Shown: positions 34,690 to 44,537 of the stretch, in pieces
Layout of the letters: every line of letters begins with the position of its first letter
How positions within the stretch are numbered: the stretch's first letter is position 1
Assembly: GCF_005405065.1 (NCBI RefSeq)
Contig: NZ_BJDI01000007.1
Location: forward strand, 62,001 to 126,000
Source of the DNA: Lactiplantibacillus nangangensis
GTDB taxonomy: Bacteria > Bacillota > Bacilli > Lactobacillales > Lactobacillaceae
Length of the DNA: 64,000 nt
Reading direction: 5' to 3'
The notes under the pieces: model-generated
Database searches by the model: none
Seen by the model: the letters and a program-made list of their open reading frames with translations, nothing else
What the model was told of the DNA's origin: nothing
Made by a program: the position numbers and the translations under genes

Positions 34690-35208
34690 ATGCCTAATTT
34701 AGTTAAACAAAAAAACGCGGCTGGTAAATTGATCGAATTCAATATGGTCAAACACACCGCCGATGAAATCTATCACCGCACGCACGCGGACAAGGGTGAA
34801 CACCAATCGCTATTTCAAGGCCAAGGTAAAATTCTGTTGGCGCTCTCCCAAACCGACGGGCTCTCACAAAAGGATCTCGCGACTAGCTTGAACCTAACGG
34901 CGCAGTCCACCGCCGAATTTGTGAATAAACTGGTCAAAAAGCATTTAGTGACTAAGGAAAAATCGACAACTGATCGCCGCAAGACAATCATTCGCCTGAC
35001 CGACGCCGGTCGAAAAAGTGCCGGCAAAGAATCGGCAAAAGTCCCAGCCTACTTAAAGGGATTGAGTGACACCGAGTTAGATCAGTTGGCTACTATTTTG
35101 ACAAAAATGAACGACAGCCTGTATGACGAAATCAGTACTGCCAATCCAACCTGGTACAGCAATTTTCGTAACAGCATTACAGACCGGTTGCGCGACTGGT
35201 TTCTTTGA
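34690..35208 (+). CDS. MarR family transcriptional regulator
   Basis: Protein of 172 aa with a MarR winged helix: LSQTDGLSQKDLATSLNLTAQSTAEFVNKLVKKHLVTKEKSTTDRRKTIIRLTDAGR around residues 55-110. It probably represses the divergent DrrAB-type exporter and responds to its substrate. ATG 34690 follows GGAGGCG; upstream in-frame starts lie in the promoter region. Confidence 0.9.
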   Translation: MPNLVKQKNAAGKLIEFNMVKHTADEIYHRTHADKGEHQSLFQGQGKILLALSQTDGLSQKDLATSLNLTAQSTAEFVNKLVKKHLVTKEKSTTDRRKTIIRLTDAGRKSAGKESAKVPAYLKGLSDTELDQLATILTKMNDSLYDEISTANPTWYSNFRNSITDRLRDWFL

Positions 35209-35552
35209 AACGATTGTAGCCAAAAACACGGTTCATCCTGATAAGGGACGGACCGTGTTTGTTTGTGTCTAGTTGTGTAATAGGTGTACCGATTCATTGA
35301 TTCAGTGCTACAATTTGGGCTCTAGCTCCGTAATTCTTTGTTCAGCTCAACAATACGACTAACGATACCAATTCATCGCAAAAAAAAGCCCTCGAATTTT
35401 ACAATCCGAGAGCTAATCACCTCACAACGCAATTGTCAGGATTTTCGAACGTACCCGACCATGGGCAAACGCCTACGTTGCTAATAGTACCATGACCGTG
35501 GACCGTTTGGAAGCTAAACATTAGTTATTGCCATAATTTGGGCCCAATTGGC
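35209..35552. other. Convergent spacer with two terminators
   Basis: At 35223-35263 AAACACGGT pairs with ACCGTGTTT (marR terminator, plus strand). At 35381-35413 the minus strand reads AGCTCTCGG, loop, CGAGGGCT and seven T (asnB terminator). Between 35440 and 35520 is a GC-richer stretch with partial self-complementarity (CCATGGGC, GTACCATG) that I cannot assign. No gene seen. Confidence 0.6.
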
Positions 35553-37415
35553 TTACTTCTCAGCTAAACCGGCTGACTCCACGTAAAGCTTGTGCCACAT
35601 CATAAATGTGAGTATCGTCCATAATTGCCGTGACCAATCTTTTTGACCCCGTCGATGTTCTGCCAATAATGTTAAGAAATAACGCTTATCAAAGTACTCA
35701 TCCGTCTGTGAGTCGTTAATAATCTGCTGCGCCCAGTCGTACATCTCATTTTTGAGCCAAAAACGAATCGGCACTGGAAAACCGAGCTTTTTCCGGTTAA
35801 GGACTGCGGCTGGAACTAAGTCAGCCGCTGCTTGGCGCAGAATCGCCTTAGTCGTCCCGTGACTGATTTCAAAATCAGCCGGAATTTCTGACGCTAATTG
35901 AAAGACTTCGCGATCCACAAACGGGGTTCGTAACTCCAGACTATGTGCTAGCGCCGTTCGGTCAGCGTTATGTAACAAGTCGCCGTTAAGCCAAGTATGC
36001 ATATCAACAAACTGCATCTGGCTAATCGGCTCATATTGTTTACTTTCATCATAAAATGGCCGCGTTACCGTCTGGAATGGATGGTTCGCATCGTAATGCT
36101 TAAAAAAGGTCTGTTTTTCAGCCTCGTTAAAAATGAAGGCATTACCGACATAGCGCTCAGCCAATGGGGTTGTCCCCCGCTGTAACCATGACTTGCCGCG
36201 TACTCCTGCCGGCATCATCGCCGCCAATTTTTGCAACGCTCCGTTAATCGGCTGTGTATATTGAAATAGTTGTAATGATTTTGGCTCGTGATAAATCGGA
36301 TACCCACCGAAAAGTTCATCAGCACCTTCACCTGTTAGCGCCACTTTCACTTTTTTGGCTGCTTCACGCGTCAAAAAGTACTGTGGGATTGCTGCCGGAT
36401 CAGCGAGCGGTTCATCCATGTGCCAAACAAATCGCGGAAAAGCTTGCATGAATTCTTCGGGCGTAATCACTTTACTGAAGTTCTGAACACCTAACTGTTG
36501 CGCCGTTGCTTGTGCCAAATCCAATTCACTATAGCCCTCACGCGCAAATCCTACTGAGAAGGTCTGCAAATTAGGATTGAACTGCCGCGCAATCGCGACG
36601 ACAATCGAAGAATCAATTCCGCCCGACAAGAAGGCTCCGACCGGCACGTCTGAACGCATATGCAGCTTAACTGAGTCAATCAAGGCCTGTTTAACTTGTT
36701 GTGTGTAGACCTGTTTCGACCGTTCAACTGGATGAAATTCTCGATGAAAATAACGTTCAACACGTAATTCTTCACCAATTTTTTTAGTCAGTGTACAACC
36801 TGGTGCCAACACTTTGATTTCTTTCGTTAACGTCTCGGTTTCAGGAACGTACTGAAAAGTCATGTAATCTTGTAAGGCCGCTTGATCGAACTTTTTATCC
36901 TTCAAGACTTGATAAATTGCCTTACTCTCAGAAGCGTAGAAGAAATCATGACCCTTAACCGCATAATAAAACGGCTTAATGCCAAAGTGATCTCGTGCCG
37001 CGAACAGTGTTTGTTCCTGTTTGTCCCAAATCACAAAGGCAAACATCCCACGCAAATAGTGCGTTAAATGACTTTTATACTTCGCCTACAGTCCTAAAAT
37101 AACTTCAGAATCAGAGTCTGTTTGAAATCGATAACCATCACGAATCAGTTCTTCCCGCAACTCAACATAATTATAAATTTCACCGTTAAAGGTCAGCCAA
37201 TAGCGTTCCTGGTCATACGACAACGGCTGGTGTCCGCCTTCTAAATCGATAATGCTCAGTCGTCGAAACCCCATAGTGATCTGCTCATCTGAAAAATAGC
37301 CTTCATCATCAGGGCCACGATGAACCATCATTCCCGTCATTTCACGCACTACTTTGTCATAAGCCGTCCGATCAGACTGGCTAATATCCGTTAAACATCC
37401 TGCTAAACCACACAT
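35553..37415 (-). pseudogene. asnB: Asparagine synthase (glutamine-hydrolysing), interrupted by an amber codon
   Basis: The frame starts MCGLAGCL at 37415, with the catalytic Cys next to the initiator Met as in all class II glutamine amidotransferases. It runs through HRGPDDEG and FNGEIYNYVELR to SDSEVILGL, where TAG (37086-37088) interrupts it. The same frame continues without shift (AKYKSHLTHYLRGMFAFVIWD) through the ATP-pyrophosphatase loop SGGIDSS and on to the normal C-terminus, total 620 residues. AsnB proteins usually have Tyr at the amber position. One base change explains it. Without suppression the enzyme cannot be made whole; a strain-level nonsense mutation or sequencing error are the alternatives. 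Confidence 0.88.
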
Positions 37416-37551
37416 CTTGCTCGCCACCATTTCAATTTGATTTTGCCTTTTGATACAATTTATTGTCATGCTATAATGTTCTTAATACACAACTGGAAAG
37501 TGTGTGCTCTGACAAACACTTTACCGAGACCTTTTAATTCTGGGGGACCTT

Positions 37552-37956
37552 ATGCAAATTAAAGAAGTCGCTGCTCTTACTGAGATTAGTGCCTACACCA
37601 TTCGATTTTATGAGAAAAAAGGCTTGCTGCAAGTTAATCGTGATACGCATGGCGTCCGTAATTTCGACGAATCCGACTTAAATCGACTGCGTTGGATTCA
37701 ATGTTACCGACGCGCGGGACTCTCGGTTAAAGAGATCAGCCGCATTATTGAAGCTGACCTATCTTTAGCCGAATTTGTCACGATGCTTGATGCCGCCAAA
37801 GCCCGTTTAGAAGCTGAAATTAATAATCTAAAATTCACCGAAAAATGCCTAGCAATTAAAAAGCAAGCGACGCTAAAAGGTGAACCCCTCACCGATGTCA
37901 CGGCCTGCGCGCCAACCATTTATGAAACAGCCCATGATTACCAAGGCAGTGCCTAA
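37552..37956 (+). CDS. MerR family transcriptional regulator
   Basis: Protein of 134 aa. The winged-helix start IKEVAALTEISAYTIRFYEKKGLL and the following FDESDLNRLRWIQCYRRAGLSVKEI are typical of MerR proteins of the small effector-binding group; a coiled dimer helix follows. No metal-binding Cys cluster at the C-terminus, so a metal role is unlikely. It is divergent from asnB with 136 bases between starts. RBS GGGGGA. Confidence 0.9.
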   Translation: MQIKEVAALTEISAYTIRFYEKKGLLQVNRDTHGVRNFDESDLNRLRWIQCYRRAGLSVKEISRIIEADLSLAEFVTMLDAAKARLEAEINNLKFTEKCLAIKKQATLKGEPLTDVTACAPTIYETAHDYQGSA

Positions 37957-38078
37957 TTCAATTAACGCCTCAACAAGTTCAGTCTACTAGCTTAGACAGG
38001 GTCTAAGGCAAGCACATTTTTGAGATTAATTTAGGTTAGTTTTCATGAGAAAAAGTTAGCCGTAAGATCACGGTATAC

Positions 38079-38136
38079 AAAAACAGCCGTTGCCAATAAC
38101 CAAGTATTCGCTTGATTGTCAGTAACGACTGTTTTA
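38079..38136. terminator. Bidirectional terminator between merR and MFS genes
   Basis: AAAACAG.CGTT pairs with AACG.CTGTTTT across a long loop between convergent genes. Confidence 0.6.
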
Positions 38137-38212
38137 ACGTAGCTTCTTTAAGTTTTGTAAATACAATCGACTTTATGAACTACACGCCTGATTAAGCTAA
38201 ACTTCCTAAAAA

Positions 38213-39679
38213 TCAACCTCTAACAAGTTGCCAATTATGGTGATCTAAATAATTAATCAATAAAGCCAGTAATACAAAGATAATTCCAATCACATAGACC
38301 CAGTGTAAGCCGTTATATAAGACTTGCCGCAAAGTCGGTAATAGCTTTGCGGGTAATTGATTTGCTGTCTTCGGATTGATCAATTTATTCATCATACTCA
38401 TCGTAACACCAGCATGTTGGCTTAACCCGTTTTGCATGCCAACATTCAAAACAATTCCAAAAATCGATACCATCAAAGTTTGACCAATCGTCCGGCTCAA
38501 CGTATTAAATGATGTCGCGACCCCAACAGCCTCTTCGGACACCAAATGTTGTGACGTTACCGTGGTCGTCGTCATCGTCATTCCGAAGCCAAAACCACCG
38601 ATTGCCGTAATCATAAAGAACCAGCCAAAGCTGGTCGTCATTGGCAGTAGTGCAAACCAGACACCAGCAACCAAAATAAAGCTCAAACTAAAATACAGTA
38701 TCCAACGTGGGGTCCATTTGACTAATAAATAGCTCGTCACCACTGACCCGATAACCCAAAGTACGGAATTCGGTGTCAAGGCAAAACCAGCATATGATGC
38801 TGAAACACCTAACAGGCCTTGCGCCCAAGTTGGAACATAAACGCTGATCGCCATTAAATACCCATTGATCAGTCCTGCAATTAAATTTTGGCCAATGAAC
38901 GGGCGATTTTTAAATAGGTCCAGTGAAATAACCGGATCAGCAGCGCGACCTTCTTGACGAATGAACAACCAAAGACTGATACCACTCACAAGCCATTCAG
39001 AAAGAACCACAACCCACTTGATTGGATTCCCACCTAAACTCTGAAAACTGAGCATCAAGCTCAACAAACTAAGCATCAGCCAAAAGCTGCCCCAATAATC
39101 AATCTGTTCATGCTGTGCGTGCTTAGGTTCATGTAAAAATAGCTGAAATAAGATCATGGTAATGAGACCGATTGGCACATTAATAAAGAAGATCCAGTGC
39201 CAACTGAGTTTATCAATAATCACCCCACCGATTAAAGGCGCCAATACCGCGGCAATGCCCCAAGCTGAATTATTAATACCCAGAACTTGAGCGCGTTTTT
39301 CATAAGAATAAATATCCGCAATAATTGTCATCGAAACTGGCAATAACGCACCGGCACCGATACCCTGAATCGCGCGCCAGAAAATCAAGACGGGCATCGT
39401 ATTAGCGAGTCCACTCATCGTTGAGCCAATAATAAAAATACCTAGTCCAGCTTGCATGACCGGCTTCCGACCAATCAAATCGGCTAATTTTCCATAAATC
39501 GGCGTGACCATCGCAGTCGTTAATAAGTAGATTGAAAAGACCCAGTTCATTAAGCTAACCCCATGGAGATCCCCAACGATGGTCGGTAAAGCCGTTGAAA
39601 CAACGGTACCTTCGACCGCGCTAATAAAAGTAGCGACGTAGATGGCGATGGTAACTGCCAAAACATTTGTCTTTTTCAT
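38213..39679 (-). CDS. MFS multidrug transporter, DHA2 (EmrB/QacA) family
   Basis: Protein of 488 aa with 14 hydrophobic segments, the size of the DHA2 group. Motif A is present (GKLADLIGRKPVMQAGL) and motif C-like sequence (LAPLIGGVIIDKLSWHWIFFINVPIG) is characteristic of proton-driven drug exporters. ATG 39679 is chosen after GGGG; the GTG six codons upstream is the alternative. No dedicated regulator is adjacent on the same strand. Confidence 0.88.
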   Translation of the reverse strand: MKKTNVLAVTIAIYVATFISAVEGTVVSTALPTIVGDLHGVSLMNWVFSIYLLTTAMVTPIYGKLADLIGRKPVMQAGLGIFIIGSTMSGLANTMPVLIFWRAIQGIGAGALLPVSMTIIADIYSYEKRAQVLGINNSAWGIAAVLAPLIGGVIIDKLSWHWIFFINVPIGLITMILFQLFLHEPKHAQHEQIDYWGSFWLMLSLLSLMLSFQSLGGNPIKWVVVLSEWLVSGISLWLFIRQEGRAADPVISLDLFKNRPFIGQNLIAGLINGYLMAISVYVPTWAQGLLGVSASYAGFALTPNSVLWVIGSVVTSYLLVKWTPRWILYFSLSFILVAGVWFALLPMTTSFGWFFMITAIGGFGFGMTMTTTTVTSQHLVSEEAVGVATSFNTLSRTIGQTLMVSIFGIVLNVGMQNGLSQHAGVTMSMMNKLINPKTANQLPAKLLPTLRQVLYNGLHWVYVIGIIFVLLALLINYLDHHNWQLVRG

Positions 39680-39697
39680 GTGATTCAATTTCCCCAC

Positions 39698-40193
39698 TCC
39701 CTGACTTCGTCGAATAAAAACGACATATTAATGTTAACACGATTAGCTAACTGGTGTTACGCCAGCAATGTCGTCAAGGAGCGAGCAAAAAAGAGACAGC
39801 AACTGGCCATCTCCCGTACAAAAATTAGTTCTACTTTTCAGCCAACAAGTTAACGCTAAATACTGTTGCTTTCATCAGACATCCCAACAAAATGTGGCGT
39901 CCTTTATTGCCGTTGCTCGCTACTGCGCCGCAATTAAGCTAAGGCCCGAAATGGCTGACATAATCAACAACTGATCAAGATAGCTTGCCGAAAAGTTGTG
40001 TACACTACTAGTGAGCGCAACACGACATACTTCTATTCTCCCGACATCTTTATTTACTAGATGGTTCAATACATTTACTGAAAAATAATTTTGGATACGC
40101 CAACAGATACCGGAATTCAATCGTCTAAGCTAACAAGTCGGCCACAAGCAAACCTTGTGTCAGTATGCTAGTAATTTAATTAAACCATCACCA
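39698..40193. other. 500-bp gap holding two eroded relatives of the 81-aa gene
   Basis: On the minus strand two segments match the protein at 43952-44197. Near 39835-39895 the frame reads FVGMSDESN where the intact gene has FVVMSDENN, then breaks. Near 40090-40160 it reads TQGLLVADLLA-stop-TIEFRY, against TQGLFKADLLAGTIEFQY. A terminator-like hairpin with a T-run (39786-39815) resembles that of the intact gene. No intact gene is seen. Confidence 0.6.
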
Positions 40194-40844
40194 TTATTGT
40201 TGATAAAACTTAGGAAAAGCCGCCGTCAATTCAGCGTGTCCAGCTTTAACTGCCTGGTGAATATCGACGCCCTGTGTCTGGGTACCTTGAACCCGGACCA
40301 TGTAAAAGGTGTCAAAACCCATAATTTCAGTAAACATTTTATCCAAATACAGCCGTGAAAATTCCATCGGCGTATAACGGTCATTCTGAGTATAAATTGA
40401 GCCGCTGGCCTGTAACAACATGACTTTGTAATCATCCGTCATCAAACCGACTGAACCAGCTTCCGTATACCGAAACGTCTCGCGTGCTACTAAAACATTA
40501 TCCATATAATCTTTTAGCTTCGACGTCACGTTAAAGTTATGCAGCGGCGTTGCGATGACGATGCGGTGATGTGATTTAAACTGGGCCAGTAACCGCTGAT
40601 TAACCTCATAAATATGTTGTTCTGCAGCACTCAAGCTAACATGCGCTGCTTGCTTTTCCCACACACCTAACAATTCTGCCACTGTAGCTTGCGGAATTTC
40701 AGTGTCATAGAGGTTTAAAACATCGACGGTCTCGTTTGGAAAAGTGGCTCGAAACTGGGCCAAAAAGTCTTGGGCCAGTTGAACAGAGTAGTGGGCGGCA
40801 TTGCGAAAATCAGGGTGCGCATTAATCAATAAAGTTTTCATCAT
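40194..40844 (-). CDS. FMN-dependent NADH-azoreductase / quinone reductase
   Basis: Protein of 216 aa of the flavodoxin-like fold. LLINAHPDFRNAAHYSVQLA binds the FMN phosphate, IVIATPLHNFNVTSKLKDYMDNV (around 96-118) and LLQASGSIYT are the other flavin and substrate loops found in AzoR. It reduces quinones and azo compounds with NAD(P)H, usually as detoxification. Divergent from a WYL-type regulator that probably controls it. Confidence 0.88.
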   Translation of the reverse strand: MMKTLLINAHPDFRNAAHYSVQLAQDFLAQFRATFPNETVDVLNLYDTEIPQATVAELLGVWEKQAAHVSLSAAEQHIYEVNQRLLAQFKSHHRIVIATPLHNFNVTSKLKDYMDNVLVARETFRYTEAGSVGLMTDDYKVMLLQASGSIYTQNDRYTPMEFSRLYLDKMFTEIMGFDTFYMVRVQGTQTQGVDIHQAVKAGHAELTAAFPKFYQQ

Positions 40845-40946
40845 TAGTTAGTCCTCATTTCTTTTATCTTTCAACAAGGTCTATACTAAGCGTCAAAGGT
40901 GCCAATCGCCGTCACCATTAAAAACTTTTTGTGGAGGAATTTTTAA

Positions 40947-41876
40947 ATGGACCGTTCTGAACGTTTAAACCAAGAGTTGATTTTCTTAAGCTACAAAAAT
41001 GAGTTCCACGTCAACGACTTAATGGCCGCTTTTGACATTTCCAAACGCACCGCCTTGCGTGATATCCAATCATTAGAGCAATTAGGGCTTACCTTTTACG
41101 TTGAACCCGGCCGTTACGGCGGCTATAAGCTGACCAAACGCCAACTATGGGTTCCCGTATTATTAAATATTCAAGAGATCAACGCGCTCTTTTTTGCCAT
41201 CAAAGCACTAAGTCTATTATCAGCGACTCCCTTCGAAAAATCCTACACCACGATTTATCAAAAGCTCATGGCCACCTTACCCGTGGCAGAGCAACAAAAA
41301 GTGACCCGGTTGCAGGAAGTCGTCAATTACTATACGATTCCTAATCTCGACGGGCCCAAACTTTTGCGGCCACTGTTAAACGCCATTTTGAATGAAACGG
41401 TAGTCGCGCTGCAACTAAAGGCCTCTGAAACACCGCAACGATTCCAGCTATTCGACCTGCTTTTCCGTAACGGTGTTTGGTTCGTCAGTGGCGTCAATCT
41501 CACGACTCAACACTGGGAAATCATTCGCTGCGATACAGTGACTGCCCTCACCGAAACTAATCAACCGGCCCAGCTCAGCTATGAAGCTCTCAAGCAGCGC
41601 CAAACGACTTATGACCAACAGCATCACAATATTGCGTATCGGTGCAAACTCACCCCGCATGGCCGTGAAATCGTGCAGCGTAACCACTATGCAAACATGC
41701 AGCTTGAATGCATTGACGGTCAAGACTATTTGTATGGTGGCTACAACCAAGATGAATATGACTACATGATTCAATATTTACTATCCCTCGGAACCAATGT
41801 TCAAATTTTAGCGCCTAAGTCCTTGCAAACTGGGTATTTAGCGGCAATTGATAAGATCAAGGACATGTACCGGTAA
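40947..41876 (+). CDS. YafY-type transcriptional regulator (HTH_11 + WYL-like)
   Basis: Protein of 309 aa. An N-terminal HTH_11 winged helix (ELIFLSYKNEFHVNDLMAAFDISKRTALRDIQSLEQLGL) is followed by YGGYKL and a C-terminal region like WYL/WCX sensor proteins (FQLFDLLFRNGVWFVSGVNLTTQHWEIIRCD). It likely regulates the divergent azoreductase, 102 bases away. RBS GGAGG. Confidence 0.83.
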   Translation: MDRSERLNQELIFLSYKNEFHVNDLMAAFDISKRTALRDIQSLEQLGLTFYVEPGRYGGYKLTKRQLWVPVLLNIQEINALFFAIKALSLLSATPFEKSYTTIYQKLMATLPVAEQQKVTRLQEVVNYYTIPNLDGPKLLRPLLNAILNETVVALQLKASETPQRFQLFDLLFRNGVWFVSGVNLTTQHWEIIRCDTVTALTETNQPAQLSYEALKQRQTTYDQQHHNIAYRCKLTPHGREIVQRNHYANMQLECIDGQDYLYGGYNQDEYDYMIQYLLSLGTNVQILAPKSLQTGYLAAIDKIKDMYR

Positions 41877-42128
41877 AAAGGTGCAATCCGATATTGCATT
41901 GTGTTCTTGACGGCGAATAGTCAAGAGACAGACTATTAAAGACCACATCGAAAATGAATAATGCTCTAGCTGAAAGCTCTAAAAAGCTCTTTCGTTCATT
42001 TATAGTAAAATGATCCTAGTTCATGGCGAGTAAAAATCACCTTTCTTGGGAATTAAGTCATCTTTATTCGCTTTAGACTCTTCTATTCAATTACTTCCGA
42101 ACTTCAACTGTAAATTAGCCATGCCCAA

Positions 42129-43775
42129 CTATTTCGTTTTAACTTGTGATATCGTATGTTCAACCGACTTTTCATAATCTTGCGTTGAAAAACTAAATAA
42201 AATGTAATTCGTCACATCATCAAATAATGCACTACCAACCTTAATAGCTTGAACATTAGAATTAAGATATAAACACTCCGCAATATATGCCGGTAACTGA
42301 TATTCTAATGGAACACTGTACTCCGGACTGGAAACAGATTGAAGGCATAAATCAATTAAAATATCATCCTCTTTTGTTAAGTCAAAAACCCTTATGTCAT
42401 GATTCAAATAAAATTCAAGAACATTACATACATCCCCTGTATCCAATTTCAATTCATTAGGAATACTTCGGATATCATTAGAGGTATAGTAATATCCTTG
42501 ATTAGCACTATTGAAACGGCCTGCACCGGGGATCCCAAACGTAGCTGGTCCTAGTTCAGATTTACGTAAATTACGACCCTTTTGTTTTCTTCCATGATAT
42601 AGCGCAAAGTCAATATTTGTATAAACTCCTTCAACTTTAGAAAAGTGTTCAAAAATCTTTTTCCCAACTGGGTGCGTAGCCCCTAGCATGCTTGTTTCAG
42701 ATAAAAATGATTGAAAATCTTCTAGTTCATCCTTACTTAGCTTAAGATTATTTGAAGTACTAATGAAATCAGTCGCAACATCTAAACCAACTGTTCTTTT
42801 CACGGTCGAAACCGAATCTTGGTCATCGTCATTCCGATGTTTAACTATTGCATTTTGAGCTCTAGTATATGCATGACTGTATCCTAAGTTTTGACTTCCT
42901 AATACTTCTATCCAGGCAGGTGTAATGGTATCAGCATTTTCTCTGGGAACTCCTGATCTTAAAAAATTAGAATCAAAGTTCTTCCTAAAAGAGTATTCTA
43001 TTAAAGAATCATTTAACTTTTCAAGAGTACTATCTGTAGATAGGCTGTAATTGCCCCCATTCAATACTGCTATGTCCTCTAATCCGCCAGTATAAACTGT
43101 ATTGTTTTTCGACCATTTTTTTACAATTGAATTTTCTGAGCCTGATAGACCCATTATTTGTGCACTATCTATTCTGGTCGCCATTCCTGACAAAGAAGCT
43201 ACTAATCCGGCGCTAGTATTAATAATAGGTGCTGCTAAACTAGGTATTTGTGCTATATCAGTACCCAGCTTAACTCCTTCGCTTAAGTTTGATATTGTTC
43301 CAATATTAACTGTCGACTTTGCTAAACCAGGTATCTGTACCGTATCAGTATTAAGTTTTACTCCTTCGTTTAAGCTTGACATTGTTTCAGCATTAATTAC
43401 CGGCTTTGCTAAATCAGATGTTTGTACTATATCAGTACTAAGCTTAACTCTTTCGCTTAAATTTGATATTATTCCAGTACTAATTATCGGCTTTGCTAAA
43501 CTAGGTACTTGTACTGTATCCGCACTAAGCTTAACTCTCTCACTCAAATTTGATATTATTCCAGTACTAATTATCGGCTTTGCTAAACTAGGTACTTGTA
43601 CTGTATCCGCACTAAGCTCAACTTCCTCGTTCAAACTTGGGACTAGTCCGGCATTTCTTTTAGTCGACACTGATAAGCTGGATAGTGCATCTTTATTTTT
43701 TAAGCTAGCAGAATCTGAGCTTTGATTATCTTTTCTGTTCTTTGAAGATGATTTCAAACTATCTTTTTCACCCAT
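42129..43775 (-). CDS. RES-like domain protein with five N-terminal 29-residue repeats
   Basis: Protein of 548 aa. A polar Ser/Lys-rich N-terminus (1-45) precedes five 29-residue repeats (48-192, e.g. LSERVKLSADTVQVPSLAK), a linker, and a C-terminal domain (about 385-530) fitting RES NAD-degrading proteins: SELGPATFGIPGAGRFNSA (R420), NVLEFYLNHDIRVFD, then EYQLPAYIAE and a Ser-centred IKVGSALFDD (S515) before NYILFSFS. RES proteins are usually toxins paired with a Xre antitoxin; none is adjacent. No signal peptide. The gene is AT-rich and alone. Domain call rests on pattern alone. Confidence 0.55.
   Translation of the reverse strand: MGEKDSLKSSSKNRKDNQSSDSASLKNKDALSSLSVSTKRNAGLVPSLNEEVELSADTVQVPSLAKPIISTGIISNLSERVKLSADTVQVPSLAKPIISTGIISNLSERVKLSTDIVQTSDLAKPVINAETMSSLNEGVKLNTDTVQIPGLAKSTVNIGTISNLSEGVKLGTDIAQIPSLAAPIINTSAGLVASLSGMATRIDSAQIMGLSGSENSIVKKWSKNNTVYTGGLEDIAVLNGGNYSLSTDSTLEKLNDSLIEYSFRKNFDSNFLRSGVPRENADTITPAWIEVLGSQNLGYSHAYTRAQNAIVKHRNDDDQDSVSTVKRTVGLDVATDFISTSNNLKLSKDELEDFQSFLSETSMLGATHPVGKKIFEHFSKVEGVYTNIDFALYHGRKQKGRNLRKSELGPATFGIPGAGRFNSANQGYYYTSNDIRSIPNELKLDTGDVCNVLEFYLNHDIRVFDLTKEDDILIDLCLQSVSSPEYSVPLEYQLPAYIAECLYLNSNVQAIKVGSALFDDVTNYILFSFSTQDYEKSVEHTISQVKTK
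43200..43634 (-). repeat. Five tandem 87-bp coding repeats
   Basis: The repeats inside the RES-like gene encode 29 residues each. The first two units differ in only a few bases, the later ones are more diverged, suggesting recent expansion at the N-terminal side. Copy number could vary between strains. Confidence 0.8.
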
Positions 43776-43909
43776 AACTCATATCCTGACCTTTCTTTTT
43801 AATTTAAACATACATCAAATATATCAAATTTTAAAAAAGCATCTATTTGTCTCAGGTCAGTCACCCGTCTTGTCCTCTAGACTATACTACGTTCCCTTTC
43901 TGCATATCA

Positions 43910-43935
43910 AAAAAGAGATGGCATTGCCCATCCCT
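43910..43935 (-). terminator. Terminator of the 81-aa gene
   Basis: GATGG-GCAATG-CCATC on the minus strand followed by CTCTTTTTT, 17 bases after the stop codon. Confidence 0.75.
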
Positions 43936-43951
43936 TCCAAATCAATTCTAT

Positions 43952-44197
43952 TTACTTAGCCACTGCATGATTTTCATCAAGCATATACTGAAATTCAATC
44001 GTCCCAGCTAACAAGTCGGCTTTAAACAAGCCCTGCGTCCCGTTGTTTTCATCTGACATCACGACGAAATAACTAGCTCCTTCGTCAACGACGTGTTGGA
44101 AACTGACGTATTCGCCCTTAAAACCATTCTTACGGAACAATCCAATAATTCGGATCATTTCGCGTTGTGTGACTTCGTTTGCTGCTGTTTCACTCAT
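43952..44197 (-). CDS. Conserved-looking hypothetical protein (81 aa)
   Basis: An 81-aa soluble protein: a helical start (EVTQREMIRIIGLFRKNGF) followed by beta-rich sequence (YVSFQHVVDEGASYFVVMSDENN, ADLLAGTIEFQYML). No family recognised. RBS AAGGGG and a clear terminator support it. Two eroded relatives lie at 39835-39895 and 40090-40160. Confidence 0.7.
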   Translation of the reverse strand: MSETAANEVTQREMIRIIGLFRKNGFKGEYVSFQHVVDEGASYFVVMSDENNGTQGLFKADLLAGTIEFQYMLDENHAVAK

Positions 44198-44324
44198 TTA
44201 TTCAAATACCCCTTATCAATTCTTGTCTTCTTAATCAATCTCTTATGCGTCGCACTCCCGCGGGGGCTACGGGGCTCACGGGCACCTATTTCAGTCAGCT
44301 CCGTGCGTCCCTGAATCTTAATTA

Positions 44325-44537
44325 CTAGTGACTGCCTGACTTCAGCTCCGCTAACTTGTCCTCAATCAACTGGTTAGCGATGCCAAATGCTTTCAAGCGT
44401 CGTTTAGCCAAAGTCAGCTGTGACTTATACCGTGATGGATCTTCCTTAGCTTCAAAGGTCTTCACAACTTCATGAATCTTATGCAAAGTCGAATCAATTT
44501 GCCGTTTGGCTTCTAATAATTCTGCTTCATCATACAT
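44325..44537 (-). CDS. Small helical hypothetical protein (70 aa)
   Basis: A charged alpha-helical protein (AELLEAKRQIDSTLHKIHEVVKTFEAKEDP, then LTLAKRRLKAFGIANQLIEDKL), probably a helical hairpin. GGAGG lies at good spacing before ATG 44537. No family recognised. The 127-bp spacer after it (44198-44324) is unusually GC-rich with no clear feature. Confidence 0.7.
   Translation of the reverse strand: MYDEAELLEAKRQIDSTLHKIHEVVKTFEAKEDPSRYKSQLTLAKRRLKAFGIANQLIEDKLAELKSGSH

Noticed and set aside
39920-40120. 66-codon minus-strand ORF
   Set aside because: No ribosome binding site and it lies between and across eroded gene fragments.
43200-43634. CRISPR array
   Set aside because: The 87-bp units are contiguous coding repeats with no unique spacers.
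43102-43725. 207-codon plus-strand ORF opposite the RES-like gene
   Set aside because: It is the antisense of the 29-residue repeats and simply mirrors their periodicity.
44198-44324. GC-rich spacer as a small RNA or rRNA fragment
   Set aside because: Pairing is weak and no conserved rRNA or tRNA sequence is recognisable.
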